Shown here one piece after another: positions 19,975 to 32,143 of a DNA stretch of 64,000 bases (its first letter is position 1; each line of letters opens with the position of its first letter). Position numbers and translations under genes: made by a program. The notes under the pieces are model-generated. The model was not told the DNA's origin. It saw nothing but the letters and a program-made list of their open reading frames with translations, and ran no database searches. Source of the stretch: Pseudofabraea citricarpa (taxonomy: Eukaryota; Ascomycota; Leotiomycetes; Helotiales; Dermateaceae); the NCBI GenBank assembly GCA_029641185.1, contig JAPWGK010000006.1, positions 1,054,001 through 1,118,000 of the forward strand, written 5' to 3'.

Positions 19975-22790
19975 TTCATCTAGTGCTATCGTATTTGAAG
20001 CCGTGATATCAAAGAGTGGATGGCCTCTTGCGCCATTGACATGAACCAGACGGTTTAAACAATTGAAGCTGCTGGTGCAAGATGTTTCTGTCGCGATAGA
20101 GCGTCATGCGTCAGGGGACTTGCCAGGGGTTTCAGTGGGTGCATAGCGCTAGGAATTATCTCGGCCCGGGGAAGATCAACTCCGAGTTCTTCCCGATCCA
20201 CATTTATTCCACTCACAAGCCACCGTTGATACTGTAGAGGATTTACACAAGTGTAGGTAATTATATGGTTTCCAGATACCTTGACTCTATTAAGATAGCC
20301 TCCATTCTCGATGGGAAGAGCTGTGCTAGTTCCAATCCATTTCATCTTACTCAGGCTACTAGAAGGTAAGCAGTGATTCCAAAGTACCAGAGGACTAAGA
20401 ACCGTTCAATAAGTATGAACTGCTTTGTAGCCAATTTAGTAAGGTAGATTTGAACAGCTATTCACAAAGTAATGCTATATATATCAAGTACTTTCTTATA
20501 AACACCTTAGGCAAAAGGTTTCTACTAGATTATAACCTGGATCTCGGATCAAGTATACTCCAATGAATAACTCAAAGATAAGAAAACTCTGTCTCATGAA
20601 TTATTGCCTGGATTCAGTATTTTATGTTCTTTATTACTTAGATATACTCTGCTAAGTCTAGCTTAAACCTCACATTTTATATCCTAAACGAACTCAACTT
20701 GGGCACTCGGACTTGAGCAGTTATAACAAATTATACAAAGAGCCTTAGAAGAAATAAGGGGTTAGAATTTGCTAACAAGTAGCCTTCTGTCAAGAAAATA
20801 TAAGAACTGAACATAATAACAAGGAAAATAAACAAACCCCTCTCCACTTATATGGTTTGGATACTACTACTACTACCAAGACCCCTCTTAGTAGCTTGCA
20901 TACTAAGATTAAACCAATAGAATGATCAGATGACTGAACTGGAACTATGTAACCATAGAGCTTTATTGTAAACGAGCAAAAGAGGAATAGTTGCATTAAT
21001 ACCCGCAAAACTAACTAGCAGCCTTGCTCGCTAGACTTATCAACCACATCGCTTGACTTTTCCCTTTTTTCCTTTCTTTCTTTCTCCTTCTCGAGCCCAG
21101 TAGCATCCTGTCCGGTATATGTACCATTCATGCTTATTGGATTGAGCCAAACATAGAAAAATATATACTAATCAATATACTCGGTATGATTAGATAAAAG
21201 CTCTTACAAACCGTTGACCTGCCGTATACAATGTCGCCTTACCTTGCCAACCAACCCAATCCTCGTAGCTGTGAGTAAAGGAATTATTATTACACCAGCC
21301 TTTGTTAAGCAAACTTGACCTGGAGCCTGTTACTTATGGTTCGTATCATCACTACGGTTCTCGTTATTTCTATGGTTCTTGTCGTTATGATAGTAGATGC
21401 CGATGCTATCTTTACTTGCAGTTCTCAGGAAGTTTCCTTAGAATCACTAGTAGAGTTTCTTGGCAAATTTTCTAATACTACTATAGTTGCAGATCTTGCT
21501 CTGGTTGTCCTTGCGGCGGATGATACCAACGACATCGATTTGTTCTTACTTTCATTCCAGCCTTCCCCAAATACATGGGCACAAGAAGGAGCCTGTGGTT
21601 CTTGAGAAGTACTCTAATAATCAGCCCTGGAAAAGTTTCTAATGCTGCTATCATTGCGGATCTTGCTACGATTGCGGATCTTGTTGTCACTGTAGCGGGT
21701 GATACCAACAGTAACGACTTTTGACCCTATGCTAATGCTCTTTGGAAAAACCTAATGTAAGACAAAGCTGGCTTACGGTTCTGAAGAAGTTTTCTTAGAA
21801 CTTCCAGTCTTCTTCTCCGATGGTAGGGCTGGCTTTCGGGCAACTGTGGTAGCGGATGATGCACTTGCGGATCTTGGAAATAGTTTTATGTACCGATAGT
21901 TCTCATGTCATTGAGTATACTTCACCTATTTGTCGCAATTGCCTACAACAAACGTTATCTTTATAAGACCTCACTTTGCCTTACTTCGGTTCTTAGGGTC
22001 AGATTACTATGCATAAACGCATTGGTATTTCACCAGCATTGCTACAGTTTTTGCTTTGTGTTACTATGGTGTTATGCTCATGCCAGATGCCTGCTTTCTT
22101 GCGGAATATCACAATTCCCACAGGATAGTTATAAGCTTTTTCTTAGAGACATCAGTTTTCTAACTGCTATTTTTTCACAATGAATTAGCTGGGAGCTGAA
22201 AAGCACTTGGTTCCTATACAGGTCTTAAGTAGCAAAAAAAACATCTGTATACCATTGCGTCTTACAATACTTAAGTTTTGTGTAGTATCTAAGTGCTTTA
22301 TAGCTAGCTACCTTAGCGTATTTGATACCTATCTATGCATGATGTAACCATTCAGCTTCCCTAAGGTACCAACTTAGTTCAATCTACCAAAGAGCCCAGC
22401 TTCAGCTTCTTTGTATTTAATACTTGCGTCGCGTCGCTTAAGTCACGCGGATATTAAGCACGCACACAAGGGTATTTTGGGGACTTGAAAGTCGCGATCC
22501 TAAGCTTACCTTTACACAAACAAACAATCATCCGCGATGGCACACAATTTTATACTCTCTCGAAATGCACAGCAGTTATCACCGCCGCTTGAATTGGCCA
22601 TCATATCATTCATTACTCATGTATACATGTGCTTTAAGCACTTGTTCTGTGCCGTCAGTCATAGACGCGCAATCATACTTCCGCAATGGAAAGCTCAAGC
22701 AGCTTCCTGGCTTGGATACTCATGTATCCTTCTAAGAACGAAAGTCCATCCGCTTCTAGGGCGTAGATGCCCAGTCGTACTTCCGAGACC
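19975..22790. other. Long AT-rich, gene-poor region
   Basis: About 2.8 kb without a supportable gene. From 20400 to 21200 the sequence is AT-rich with short frames only. Between 21430 and 21870 a degenerate repeated segment occurs (listed separately). From 22200 to 22500 nothing is recognised. Old, decayed mobile or coding DNA is possible, but no terminal repeats or transposase motif were seen. Confidence 0.5.
21430..21870 (+). repeat. Degenerate internal repeat, about 175-bp spacing
   Basis: The blocks near 21460-21535 and 21636-21712 share a run with TTTCTAATRCTRCTAT, GCRGATCTTGCT and GATACCAACRRYR. A shorter third relative lies near 21790-21875 (GGATGATGCACTTGCGGATC). The region reads like diverged tandem copies. 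A 96-codon frame at 21315-21605 crosses the first copy, but I see no protein family in it. Confidence 0.5.
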
Positions 22791-22803
22791 ACAAGTTCGT
22801 TTC

Positions 22804-22989
22804 CCCGTTACTCCTTTTGCATCATCTATTACCCGCTTCTTTGGCATCATCTATTGCCCGCTTCTTTTGCATCATCTATGTCCCGCTCGTTTCGCTTCAT
22901 TCATTTCCCGTTCTTTTCGCATCATCTATTTCCCGTTCTTTTTGCATCATCTATTGCCCGCCCCTTTCGCGTCATCTATTTCCCGCTCG
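22804..22989. repeat. 25-bp minisatellite, about 7.5 copies
   Basis: Diverged units of the form CCCGYTCTTTTGCATCATCT plus five bases follow each other with a strict 25-bp period. Because 25 is not a multiple of three and the unit has no stop codons, all three plus-strand frames stay open, producing overlapping frames of 60-156 codons that are probably not genes. The array ends about 65 bp upstream of the orphan frame at 23054. Confidence 0.85.
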
Positions 22990-23053
22990 CAAGTTCCGCA
23001 TCGGTAATTAACGGGACTTAATACCACCGGCACGCTGCTAACATATCATACAG

Positions 23054-23710
23054 ATGGCTAATCAATCCAAAATGGCCCGGCTGGACTTTACTCCGACTGA
23101 GGTGCAGCAAAGCGAGCTCATCGCTCGCTTCCTGGCGGAGGCAGGATCCGCAGCTATCTTCCTCCGCGCCGTTGCGTCCAATAAACACCAAACTTGGGAG
23201 GTCATCATGGCCAACGAGAACATCAAGAAACACCACATCCACTTCATGGTGATGTGTGAAGCAACCCGCCGCATAGTCGAAAATACCACCACAAGAGTCC
23301 TCAACAAGCACCGCGAACACATCAGCTATATCATTGCCGCCAAGATGTGGTATGGCTGGTGGGTTGAGCTACTCGTCATCCGCCGTGGGGTGGAGGTTAA
23401 GGAGATGGAGGAGCGCAAGAAGATGGGGCAGAGCTCAATGGCCAGCCGTGCTATTCAGCCGGTTACCAATCAATGCAAAGGGACCGCCAAGGACGAGGAC
23501 GAGATCGAAGAGGGGAAACTCGCAGCTTCTTGGGCTGCTTATTGGGCACATGTGGAGGAGGAGAATGGGAAGCTCACCAGGAAGCAGAGAAAGCAGAAGA
23601 AGAAAAAGGAGCGTCGCGAGTTTTACAGCAGCTTCGCTTCCCTTGCACCCTACTTTCACAAGGTCCATAAGGATTCCAAGAAGGAGAATCTGGAAGCTGC
23701 TCTAAACTAA
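23054..23710 (+). CDS. Hypothetical basic, coiled protein (orphan)
   Basis: A single-exon frame of 218 codons starting MANQSKMARLDFTPTEVQ. It is more GC-rich than the surrounding AT-rich DNA, which supports coding. No family recognised. It looks helical and charged, with a tryptophan-rich stretch (AAKMWYGWWVELLVIRRG) and a Lys/Arg/Glu-rich segment (KLTRKQRKQKKKKERREF) that could bind nucleic acid or act as a nuclear localisation signal. A 25-bp minisatellite lies just upstream. No partner gene or mobile-element motif was found nearby. Confidence 0.5.
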   Translation: MANQSKMARLDFTPTEVQQSELIARFLAEAGSAAIFLRAVASNKHQTWEVIMANENIKKHHIHFMVMCEATRRIVENTTTRVLNKHREHISYIIAAKMWYGWWVELLVIRRGVEVKEMEERKKMGQSSMASRAIQPVTNQCKGTAKDEDEIEEGKLAASWAAYWAHVEEENGKLTRKQRKQKKKKERREFYSSFASLAPYFHKVHKDSKKENLEAALN

Positions 23711-25291
23711 GCTATCACCAAGATTTTGTCTGAGGGCTATTTTACTGGGGGAAAGGGAGGACAGGAAGGGGGCAGTCTTGTTTGAGTTTTACATGGAGTT
23801 TGAGGCGCAAGAAAGAGAAGATACCCTGATACTAAGGCGAAAAGGGACAATGAAAGCACTTAGCGACGACTGGTCGTTACTGACGCACTTATGACTGGAG
23901 TTGCCTTTGTGATCAAATATATGATAAGCCACCAAAGATACAATAACTACTTTATCACAACTGGTTACTCCCGTAGATGAGCTACCGAAAGCCCGATAGT
24001 TCATCTTAAAAAGATTGGCTACTACCACACAAGTTACTAACAAGAGCAAGCTAATGAGTAGTTGGAAACTTGTGCATCAATTACATTGAATTTGAGCTTT
24101 GCTGATCAACAAACTTGCAGATACTGTAACAGAACCCAGCATTTCAGGCAAGAAGCATAATTGAAAGTCTCTTCAGTTTAATTTTCACTCCCTCGTCATT
24201 TAAGGCTCTCTTGCAACTCAACAAAGAGGCAATCTGTCGGCTGAAGAAAAGTCGAAACTTTTTGTTCCTCGCCACTGGCCATCCCGTCAGCCAGGGAACG
24301 ACAGAGCCTTATCGGATGTGAATGCAGGCAAAAAGCTTATTTTTGCAGCTGCCATGTCCAATACCCGCACGGAACGGAAGAGTGTGGGTCGAAGTGAAAG
24401 CCGGTCGCGTCCCATATTTTCCCAAGCTTCCAAGAGCCCAAGAGCCCAAGAACACCACCAGCAGTCCTGTCACCTGTGTCAGGTAGAAAGCCAAAAGAGA
24501 AAAGGTAAATACGGCACGTTAGCCGGTGGTCTACGCATGCTTGTATTGTACGGTACTGGACTTGACGTCTGATTTCCCAGAATAGAGTTGGCGGAATTCG
24601 GCCGAGGCCTAGAAGTTACTGAGTCAAAAGTCGCGAAGGCCGAGATGGCGAGCAAGGATTCGGCTTAAGTTCAGCAGATCTGCTTGCTGACGAAAGCATA
24701 AGAGCGAAAAAGAGAGAAAAAAGGTTGCGGCAACTCCATCTCCACAGCGGCGCTGCATCCGCGGTTGAGTACTGTACTGTATCGTCCCGTCGTCAGTGAT
24801 GTCACCACAGGGAGGTGGCTTAATGCAGTCGACTTACTTTACTGTACGAAGCCATGTAGAATTGGTTGGAAAAGGTAGCAGCATTGATAAGTCTGAGTTG
24901 CCGTGTTTTGGTGCAGGCTTGCTTAAATAAGCAGCACGCAGGGGAGTTACTGTTACTGTACGTTGTAGGGGCAAATACGCACTGTCGAGGCACTGCGATG
25001 CACTGCACTGCACTGACTGTAGCTGCCGCTTGTACTGCCGTGGCAAGTGGGTTGTTCCTCGGCCTTCAAAGAAAAAAAAGAAAAAAAGTCGAAGTGGTAC
25101 GGGACTGCACCTGCACCTAAACGTCAAAGCTCCCAACTATACGGCACCACTAAGGTAACCATTGTTTTCTTAACCCGCCCGTAGTGGGACCCCATCATCA
25201 CAATAAAGCCCCTTCGGTCCCTCCTTTCCTACTTTGTTCTTGCTTTCTCTTCCCCATAATCTTCAATTGACTCCACAGCACTCTCGCAAAC
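23711..25291. other. Intergenic, upstream of the MFS gene
   Basis: About 1.6 kb. Several short frames on both strands look spurious. Around 24990-25015 there is a small run of GCACTGC-like units. The last 300 bases before 25292 are pyrimidine-rich and look like a promoter and leader. Confidence 0.5.
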
Positions 25292-27344
25292 ATGAATGCT
25301 GCCGATTATGAAATGGAGAGGAACGAGAAGGATGCATCGCCCGAGCGATTCGGGAATACGACTGCTCCAGTACGACCAAGCCATGAAATCGAACGAATCC
25401 CTACAGCTTCTTCCACCTCGACCTCCTCTTCAGAAGGCTCGGTCGCCCGAAGACAACGTGGATTGAGTCGAGCATCCACCCAACGAGATTTAGAGAGACA
25501 TCCGACAGAACTGAGTCGCATCGAGACGGGACGATTGACGCATACGGGCACTGTTGGTCGAAGCATCAAGAGCCGAGAGAGCAGGAAACCTTTACCTAAT
25601 TTTGGCGCGGGGAAGCCATATCCAGCACTGTTGCCAGATCAAGAAGATTATGTGGTGGAATTCGATGGCCCAGATGATCCTCTACATGCCCAGAATTGGC
25701 CGACCAGCAAGAAGTAAGTCAATTGCTTTCAATTCGGAGAGAAAGCTAACAATGTACATAGGCTCTATACAGCTGTGATCCTGGGATACACCACTTTAGT
25801 AGCGGCCTTTACCTCGAGTATTTTCTCGACTGCAACCCGAACTGTCGCTGGAGAATTTGGTGTTTCGACGGAAGTTGGTCTTTTGGGACTGAGTCTCTAT
25901 GTCTTGGGTTTCGCCGTCGGTCCTCTGTTCTGGGCTCCTCTGAGTGAGCTGAGAGGTCGGAAATTACCTCTAGTCATCTCCATGTTCGGCTTCTCTATAT
26001 TCCAGATTGGCGTAGCTGCCGGAAAAGACTTACAGACCGTTATTCTTTGCCGATTCTGGGGAGGCGTGTTCGGCGCATGCCCTTTGGCGGTCGTGGCTGC
26101 TGTATTTTCCGACATGTTCGACAACCGCACTCGTGGAATGGCAATCACTGTTTTCTCTATGACAGTCTTCAGTGGCCCGTTACTGGCACCATTTATTGGT
26201 GGCTTCATTGTAGAGAGCTACCTTGGTTGGAGATGGACCGAATGGTATGTGGTTCTTAATTCTAATTTATCTGCTAGGATGCTAATAAACGATGTTTTAG
26301 GTTGGTTGCTATCATGGGTTTCGTTGCCTTCTTCCTTGACCTGATCTTCCTCGAAGAAACCTATCCGCCAATCATCTTAATTTCCAAAGCTGCCGAGCTT
26401 CGCAGAAGAACAAAGAACTGGGGAATCCACGCCAAGCAAGAAGAAATCGAAATTGATTTCCGCGAATTGATCACCAAGAACTTTTCTCGTCCGATGCGGC
26501 TTCTGGTTACCGAACGTAAGTATTTTTTAAAATAAGCATTGAAGATAGAGCTAACTGAGGCCTATAGCCATTGTTCTCCTCTTGTCAATCTATATGTCCT
26601 TCATTTACGGACTCCTCTACCTCTTCTTAACTGCCTATCCAATTGTTTTCCAGCAAATTCACGGCTTCAGTGGAGGAATTGGAGGTCTTCCATATCTCGG
26701 AATGGTCACTGGCCAGTTACTAGCAGGCCTCTACATCATTCTCACACAGCCATCTTACAACCGAAAACTCGCAGCAAACAATGGTGTTCCCATCCCCGAA
26801 TGGCGTCTAATGCCTGTAATCTACGGAGGTGTCTCCTTCGCCATAGGACTATTTGTAAGGTTCATCCCAAAAGTAATGAAGAAGAAAGCTAACATTGTAT
26901 CAGTGGTTCGGATGGACGGGTTACAAGAAGGAAATCCATTGGATCGCACCAACACTTTCCGGATTGTTGACTGGCTTTGGACTGCTAGCCATCTTCCTAC
27001 AATCTCTGAATTACCTCGTGGATGCGTATCTCATGTTCGCCGCCTCGGCCATCGCAGCCAATACCTTCCTGCGATCTCTCGCTGGTGCTGGATTCCCCAT
27101 GTTCGCGCAATATATGTTCGCATCCTTGGGAGTCAACTGGGCCGGTACATTGCTAGGCTGTGTCGCACTTCTTCTGGTGCCCATTCCGGTATGCTTCTTG
27201 CTCTACGGCGAGAGAATCCGGGCTCGCAGTGCATTCGCTCCCACGAAACCCATCCCACCTCCTTCAGACCCCGAAGAGCCTCCTGTGGCAGATATGGAGA
27301 AGCCCCCCACCAATGTAGCGGCGAGGGGCGAGAATGCCGTTTAG
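25292..27344 (+). CDS. MFS multidrug/polyamine antiporter (DHA1 family)
   Basis: Exons 25292-25713, 25762-26244, 26301-26515, 26568-26854 and 26904-27344 give 615 aa. A hydrophilic, Ser/Arg-rich cytosolic N-terminus of about 140 residues precedes 12 membrane helices, as in TPO1, FLU1 and other fungal drug:H+ antiporters. Typical blocks are PDDPLHAQNWPTSKKLY just before TM1, LGLSLYVLGFAVGPLFWAPLSE (motif C/D1 region), ELRGRKLPL (motif A), and GGVFGACPLAVVAAVFSDMF followed by NRTRGMAITVF. Later blocks are SGPLLAPFIGGFIVESYLGWRW and LNYLVDAYLMFAASAIAANTF in the C-terminal half. The substrate could be polyamines, azoles or plant compounds; sequence does not decide. It stands alone, without a neighbouring biosynthetic cluster. 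Confidence 0.92.
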
Positions 27345-28539
27345 AAAAACACCGACATCTCTTACCCGTTGACTGATACCACAGTAATGTTTTTTATAAT
27401 ATTCATTTTATTTGTCTGTATTTTTGGTTCATTGGTCATTATGGGAAAAAGAGAGAAAGAGGGTATAATTGCATGCATGACCTTACCCAGCTGGTCAGGA
27501 AATAAGTTTGTCTTTATCTATTGCTGTCAATTTGGCCAGAGCGTAGGCGTTATTTTGCTGTGCTATGTTGTGTTGTGTAGCTTGATTATTTGATACCAAT
27601 GAAGGGGAACAGAGAAGAGAAGGAGAAGGGCATGTGGAAGAGGGAAACCTAGGGGATGGGAGGAATATCAACATTGACAAGAGAAAAAAAAATCATAAAA
27701 ACTTACTACATATGTTGGACCTGCTGATGTATGTTTATGTGAGGCCTCTTAAGAGATAGGAACCTGAGTCTGGTAAGTGCAAGAGGGAATTATACTCGCA
27801 CCCATCTATACCTACTCTACCTACTCTACCTACAGGCACGATATTTCAAGCACAGTTCATTCACCTCGAGATCAAGTACGATTATAACACATGTCACACA
27901 TTTCACGCAAACTAACAAGCATGTGACCAGACGGTGTGTATAGATATAACATCATGTATATATATGTACTCCCTATCTTGTCATCCTATCTCCTCAATAC
28001 CATACAAACGACATCAAAACAAGGTACGAATGAGTACGCAAGCAGGCAGGTACGGCAGCTTCCTCTTCCCGTTCTCCTCCCGTGTCCATCTCATCTCAGC
28101 TTCACTCTTATATGACAATATGTACAAGAACATTACAGCAGAGAGTTCTGAGGTCTGAGATATGACGAGGGCAGGTGTGAAGGGTAAAGAAAACAAGGCA
28201 AGCAAGGGTAAAGTGACGCGGTGACAAGAAGGGCAAAGTGACGCAAAGCTTGGTTGTTACAATCGATCGATTGATGTGATGGGCTCGCTGTACAACAGGA
28301 ACAAGAGAAAGACTCGAAAAGAGTAGAAAAGAAGCGAAAATAGAAAGAAATAACCCTTAACGCCACGCTGAACCAGGAAAGCAAAATTGCAATGATGGAA
28401 AAAGGAGGGCTGAGAGACCTGGTTGTTTGTGTCGTATTGGTGTGTGAATCGTGATGTGGAATGGTCATCTCTTTCCCCCTCCCCATGTCGCAAGTCGTAG
28501 AAACATACATTACACCTCTTCTCTTTCTCTCCACATCCC
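27345..28539. other. Intergenic between convergent genes
   Basis: About 1.2 kb between the MFS gene and BUD6, which converge here. It contains a short CCTACTCTA repeat near 27805-27832 and AT-rich stretches. No gene seen. Confidence 0.5.
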
Positions 28540-31500
28540 TTAGATATCTTTGACTTCTTCGACTGGCGTTTCCTTCACTACCGTCTCTTCTTCTTCGGCT
28601 TCGGCTTCAGCTTCTTCCTCTTCCTCCTCCTCCTCTTCCTCTTCTTCTTCACCGTCATCGTCAATTATCATGCCGTTCTGTCTCTCCCAAACCTCCTTCC
28701 TAATCTGGTCGTCCTTTGCCTTTCTGGCTCTCTCGACCTCTTCAAACCCTCCAGATTTCTTCAACTTCCCCTCTTCAACAAACTTCACTACTTCCTGTTG
28801 CAACTCATTCCCTCCACGTCGGCTTGCAAGCTCTTTCTGTCGAAGTTTCTCGGCTCGCTCAATTGCTTCGAGACGATTCTCGTGGTTTGGTTGCAGAGCT
28901 CGAACTTCACCCAAAACTCCCTCCTTTGCTACTGATGGATCGGCTGCTACGACATGATTAAGCCCCCTCGAAAGTGCTCGAGCTGCATTAGAGCTTGGTC
29001 CGCCCCCTGGAGCATCCTTCATCTGTTCCTTGGTGGCTTGTTCCACAAGAGCAAATGTTTGTGCTGCTTTCTCAAGATCATCCTTGAGATCTGCTGCAAG
29101 ATCTTCTTGCATGGTCATCTCCTCTCGGTCATTGCAGACGGTCTCAAGCTCCTTCTCCCAGATCTTCTTCCAAATCGGCTGTTCTCTCTTAAGGAAATCT
29201 TCCATTTTCTTCAATTCCATGGTGGCTTGAGCAATATCCTTTCCAACATTCTCAAGTTGTCTTGGAAGCGGTCGAACACCACGCAAAACAACATCTTTGC
29301 GCAGATCTTCCACAATATCCTGGAGATCATCAACCTGGCCGACAAGCTTATCCGAATCTTCGTTGAGGGTCTTCTTTCCAGCATTTACATATGATCGTCC
29401 GGATTCGCCTTTAATATCTGGGACTACTGCCTTGACTGCTGCATCCTTTACAGAGCTGGCCTTGTTTCGAATAATTGACATGGAGCTTTGAATATCCGCT
29501 TGAAATCCTGAGTATGTCTGTCGTAGGACGGCCAAATCCCTTCTCAAGCTTTGAATCTCACTTAACTGAGCTTGGCTGTTGACCTTGGAGGGACTGACGA
29601 GTGCTCCGTTTGGTCGACTATCCGTGTAGGATACTGTGGTCGAAGGAGGCGGGGGTGCTGCAGCCATTCGAGCCATTTCCTTAGCGGCATCTTGTTGGCG
29701 ATCAGATACTCTCTGGATCGTGGCTTGCTGGTCATCCACGGCGGTTCTAACACCTTCGACAATCCTCTTAAGTCCTCCTAAACCTTCGTCGATGTGGCGT
29801 TTAACCTCATCGAGAACTTCAACATTCAATACTAGAACTGAACGATCTTTGATGTCATTTAGGTCCTCCAGCTCATGGCGAACACCAGAGATGGGATCCT
29901 GTATATATATTTCGGGTAGGTCGACTCCATTGTGATGCGTATTCCAAGCAAACTTCTCAATGAAAGCCAACTGCAGTCTTGCAACTGTCAAGTCATTATA
30001 GCCATCAGTAAGCACAAACTTCTTCACTTTGGTTTTGTATTGCAGGAAGACAGTTAATTCTTTTCCAGGCTGGGGGGATTGCTCCGGTATAAATGGCCCA
30101 TCTCTTGCTGTTGACACTGTCGGTTGAGTCTGCGGCGTTACGGGTACTTGCGGAATCGCTTTTTCAGGCACTGCACCCGAAGGAACAGGGAATGAATCCA
30201 CCACCGGTCCCTGTAAAGTAGCACTAGGTGCATCAGCGTCAGAAAACGGCTGCCTCAATTTGTCTTCAGGTGTTTTCATAGTAGGGCTATCGTCCGGTCC
30301 AGGTTCCTCGGGTGGGATTATAGTGGGCGGTGTCCCAAGCTCTTCTGTGATCACACTTGGTACTCTAGCCACAGGAGTTTCAACAGGGACGCGAGTGTTG
30401 GAATTTTGTCTTGTGTGTCGCTCTCGTTCTCTGATCTGTACTGCTCTCATCGATTCGCGGGCATCATTGCGGCCTCTATTAGGTATAGGCGAATTTTGCG
30501 CTGGTGGAAGCATGGGCACACCGATTGGAGATGCCCCAAGATGTTTAGAAATTTGGTACGCCGAGTAACGCCTGGACGCCCGTCTTTCTAAATCTCCGCC
30601 TCGTTGTAATGCTGCAAGAGCGTTCTGCGTCTTCGGCGGAGGTGGGGGAGGAGGGAACGACTCGACATTGAGCTCACTTGCTCCAGTAGGGGCTGGCATT
30701 ATACTCTCATCGCCAGGATAAGGAGGAAGAACAGGCATGTTCTGCATGGTGGTACTAGAAAGAGACGACTGCTCAGATGAAAATGAGGCTCGAGACTGTT
30801 CCCTAGCAGGCGCTTGTCGACCAGACGCCGAGGACATACGTGGGGGAAGTCCGCCATCATTTCCTGCCTCCTGCTCCCGACTGCTGCCCCCTCGAAAGTT
30901 GTCTGTTAATCCTTGGTCCAAGAGTGTTGTGAGCCCCGTATTTGCACTCCCCACACTGCTGACACTGCTGACCCTAGGTACTGATTCCCCATTCTGATCC
31001 CTCGACTGCTTCTGCCGTAGCTTCTGCTGTTTCCGTTTTAAGCCATGAAGAAGATTGATAATGATATCCCTGATTCTAGGGAGATATTTTTCAAGACTCT
31101 CAACACTTGCTTCTTGACTCAAGGTTGACTCGAGGATGTGACGTAAAAGTTCAGGCACATTGCCTAGATCGGATGTGTCCACGTTGATAGCGTTGAAAGC
31201 CCTACAAGCAATGTTGAATTCGTATCCCAATCGCACATACACGTCTGATACCTGTGCATCTGTTGCTTGATGGCGGGACCATTGTGTGAGGGTTTCGAGT
31301 AGCTGTTTTGTGGCTACTAGGAGGTGTGTGACGCTCTTTTCGATCTGAGAAAGAGGCGGGGCAGGAGAACCAGAGCCACCATTCTGCGAGGCTTGAACTG
31401 ACTGTGGGCGAGGACGGTTAGCAAAATCCATCATGGCATTGTACGCGGTGGCGGACGTGTGGTAGATGAGGGTTGGGGGGAAGCTGGGTAGGGCCAGAGG

Positions 31501-31679
31501 ACCGTCCGACTTACGTTCTGCGGGCGGACAGACCTGCCACTTTGTACTGACTTGCCCGAGGCAGAAGAAGTGCGAGGCTGTGGACCGGATGCGGGAGACA
31601 TTGAGCGTGGAGGAGCACTGGGAGGCGGTCCTGGATCGGCAATGGGCGACCTCCTCTGGATCGATCTTTGCGCTTGCAT
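28540..31679 (-). CDS. BUD6: BUD6/AIP3 actin- and formin-interacting polarity factor
   Basis: Bud6 cooperates with formins to nucleate actin cables at sites of polarised growth and septation. Exon 2 (31483-28540) encodes most of the protein, including the conserved N-terminal block SVTHLLVATKQLLETLTQWS and the C-terminal AIP3 region (from about residue 500) with KFVLTDGYNDLTVARLQLAF and FAWNTHHNGVDLPEIYIQD. That region also has coiled coil (LQDIVEDLRKDVVLRGVRPL) and RALQPNHENRLEAIERAEKL. Exon 1 (31679-31534) starts MQAQRSIQRRSPIADPG. The junction 31534|31483 (50-bp intron) keeps frame and gives SGSFPPTLIYHTSATAYNAM, but its donor (GTCTGT) is weak. Total about 1029 aa. The C-terminus has a run of 13 glutamates and then E/A repeats encoded by a GAA/GAG tract. 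If exon 1 is wrong, the ATG at 31434 is the fallback start. Confidence 0.9.
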
Positions 31680-32143
31680 GCTGGCGGGCTTTTGGGGGAG
31701 GGGGGGGACGTTCAGGAGAGTAGGGCGGAGCGGCGCAGGTCTAGTCGGTGGACATACTTATGTACAAGTAGGGCGTCGATGTGTGTTGGTGTGGTAAATT
31801 AGAGTTCTCTGTGATTTTGTATGTGATGGTTTGGTGAACAGACTTTCAAGGACGATAGCCCGTCCGTTCATCGTCTCTCGTCTCTCGTCTCACAAGATAC
31901 GGTCTAACGATTAACCGTGCAGTGCAGTTCAGGGCGGTCGGGCCACGAAGCGAGCATGAAACAAACAGACTTATGGGGAAGCAGGGACGTCACATCACAT
32001 CACACACATACTGTATCCTCACACCATTACTGCCCGGGGAGGAGGAAAGCAGGAGCCCAAGCTGCATTGGATTGGGTTTCCGATGCTGGGAGAGGTTCGG
32101 TCTGTCAGTGTTTCAGAATTTGATGGCAGAAGCGTAAGATAAC
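31680..32143. other. Intergenic, promoter side of BUD6
   Basis: Upstream region of BUD6 with a small TCTCGTC repeat near 31875-31890. Its right edge is the target duplication of the MITE-like element. Confidence 0.5.

Noticed and set aside
20055..20345. 96-codon minus-strand frame upstream of the inositol transporter, considered as a 5' exon
   Set aside because: No splice pair was found that joins it in frame to MADSAEEPL, and the transporter start already gives a normal N-terminus.
22537..23007. 156-codon frame through the minisatellite
   Set aside because: Its length is explained by a stop-free 25-bp repeat that keeps all three frames open; no family similarity.
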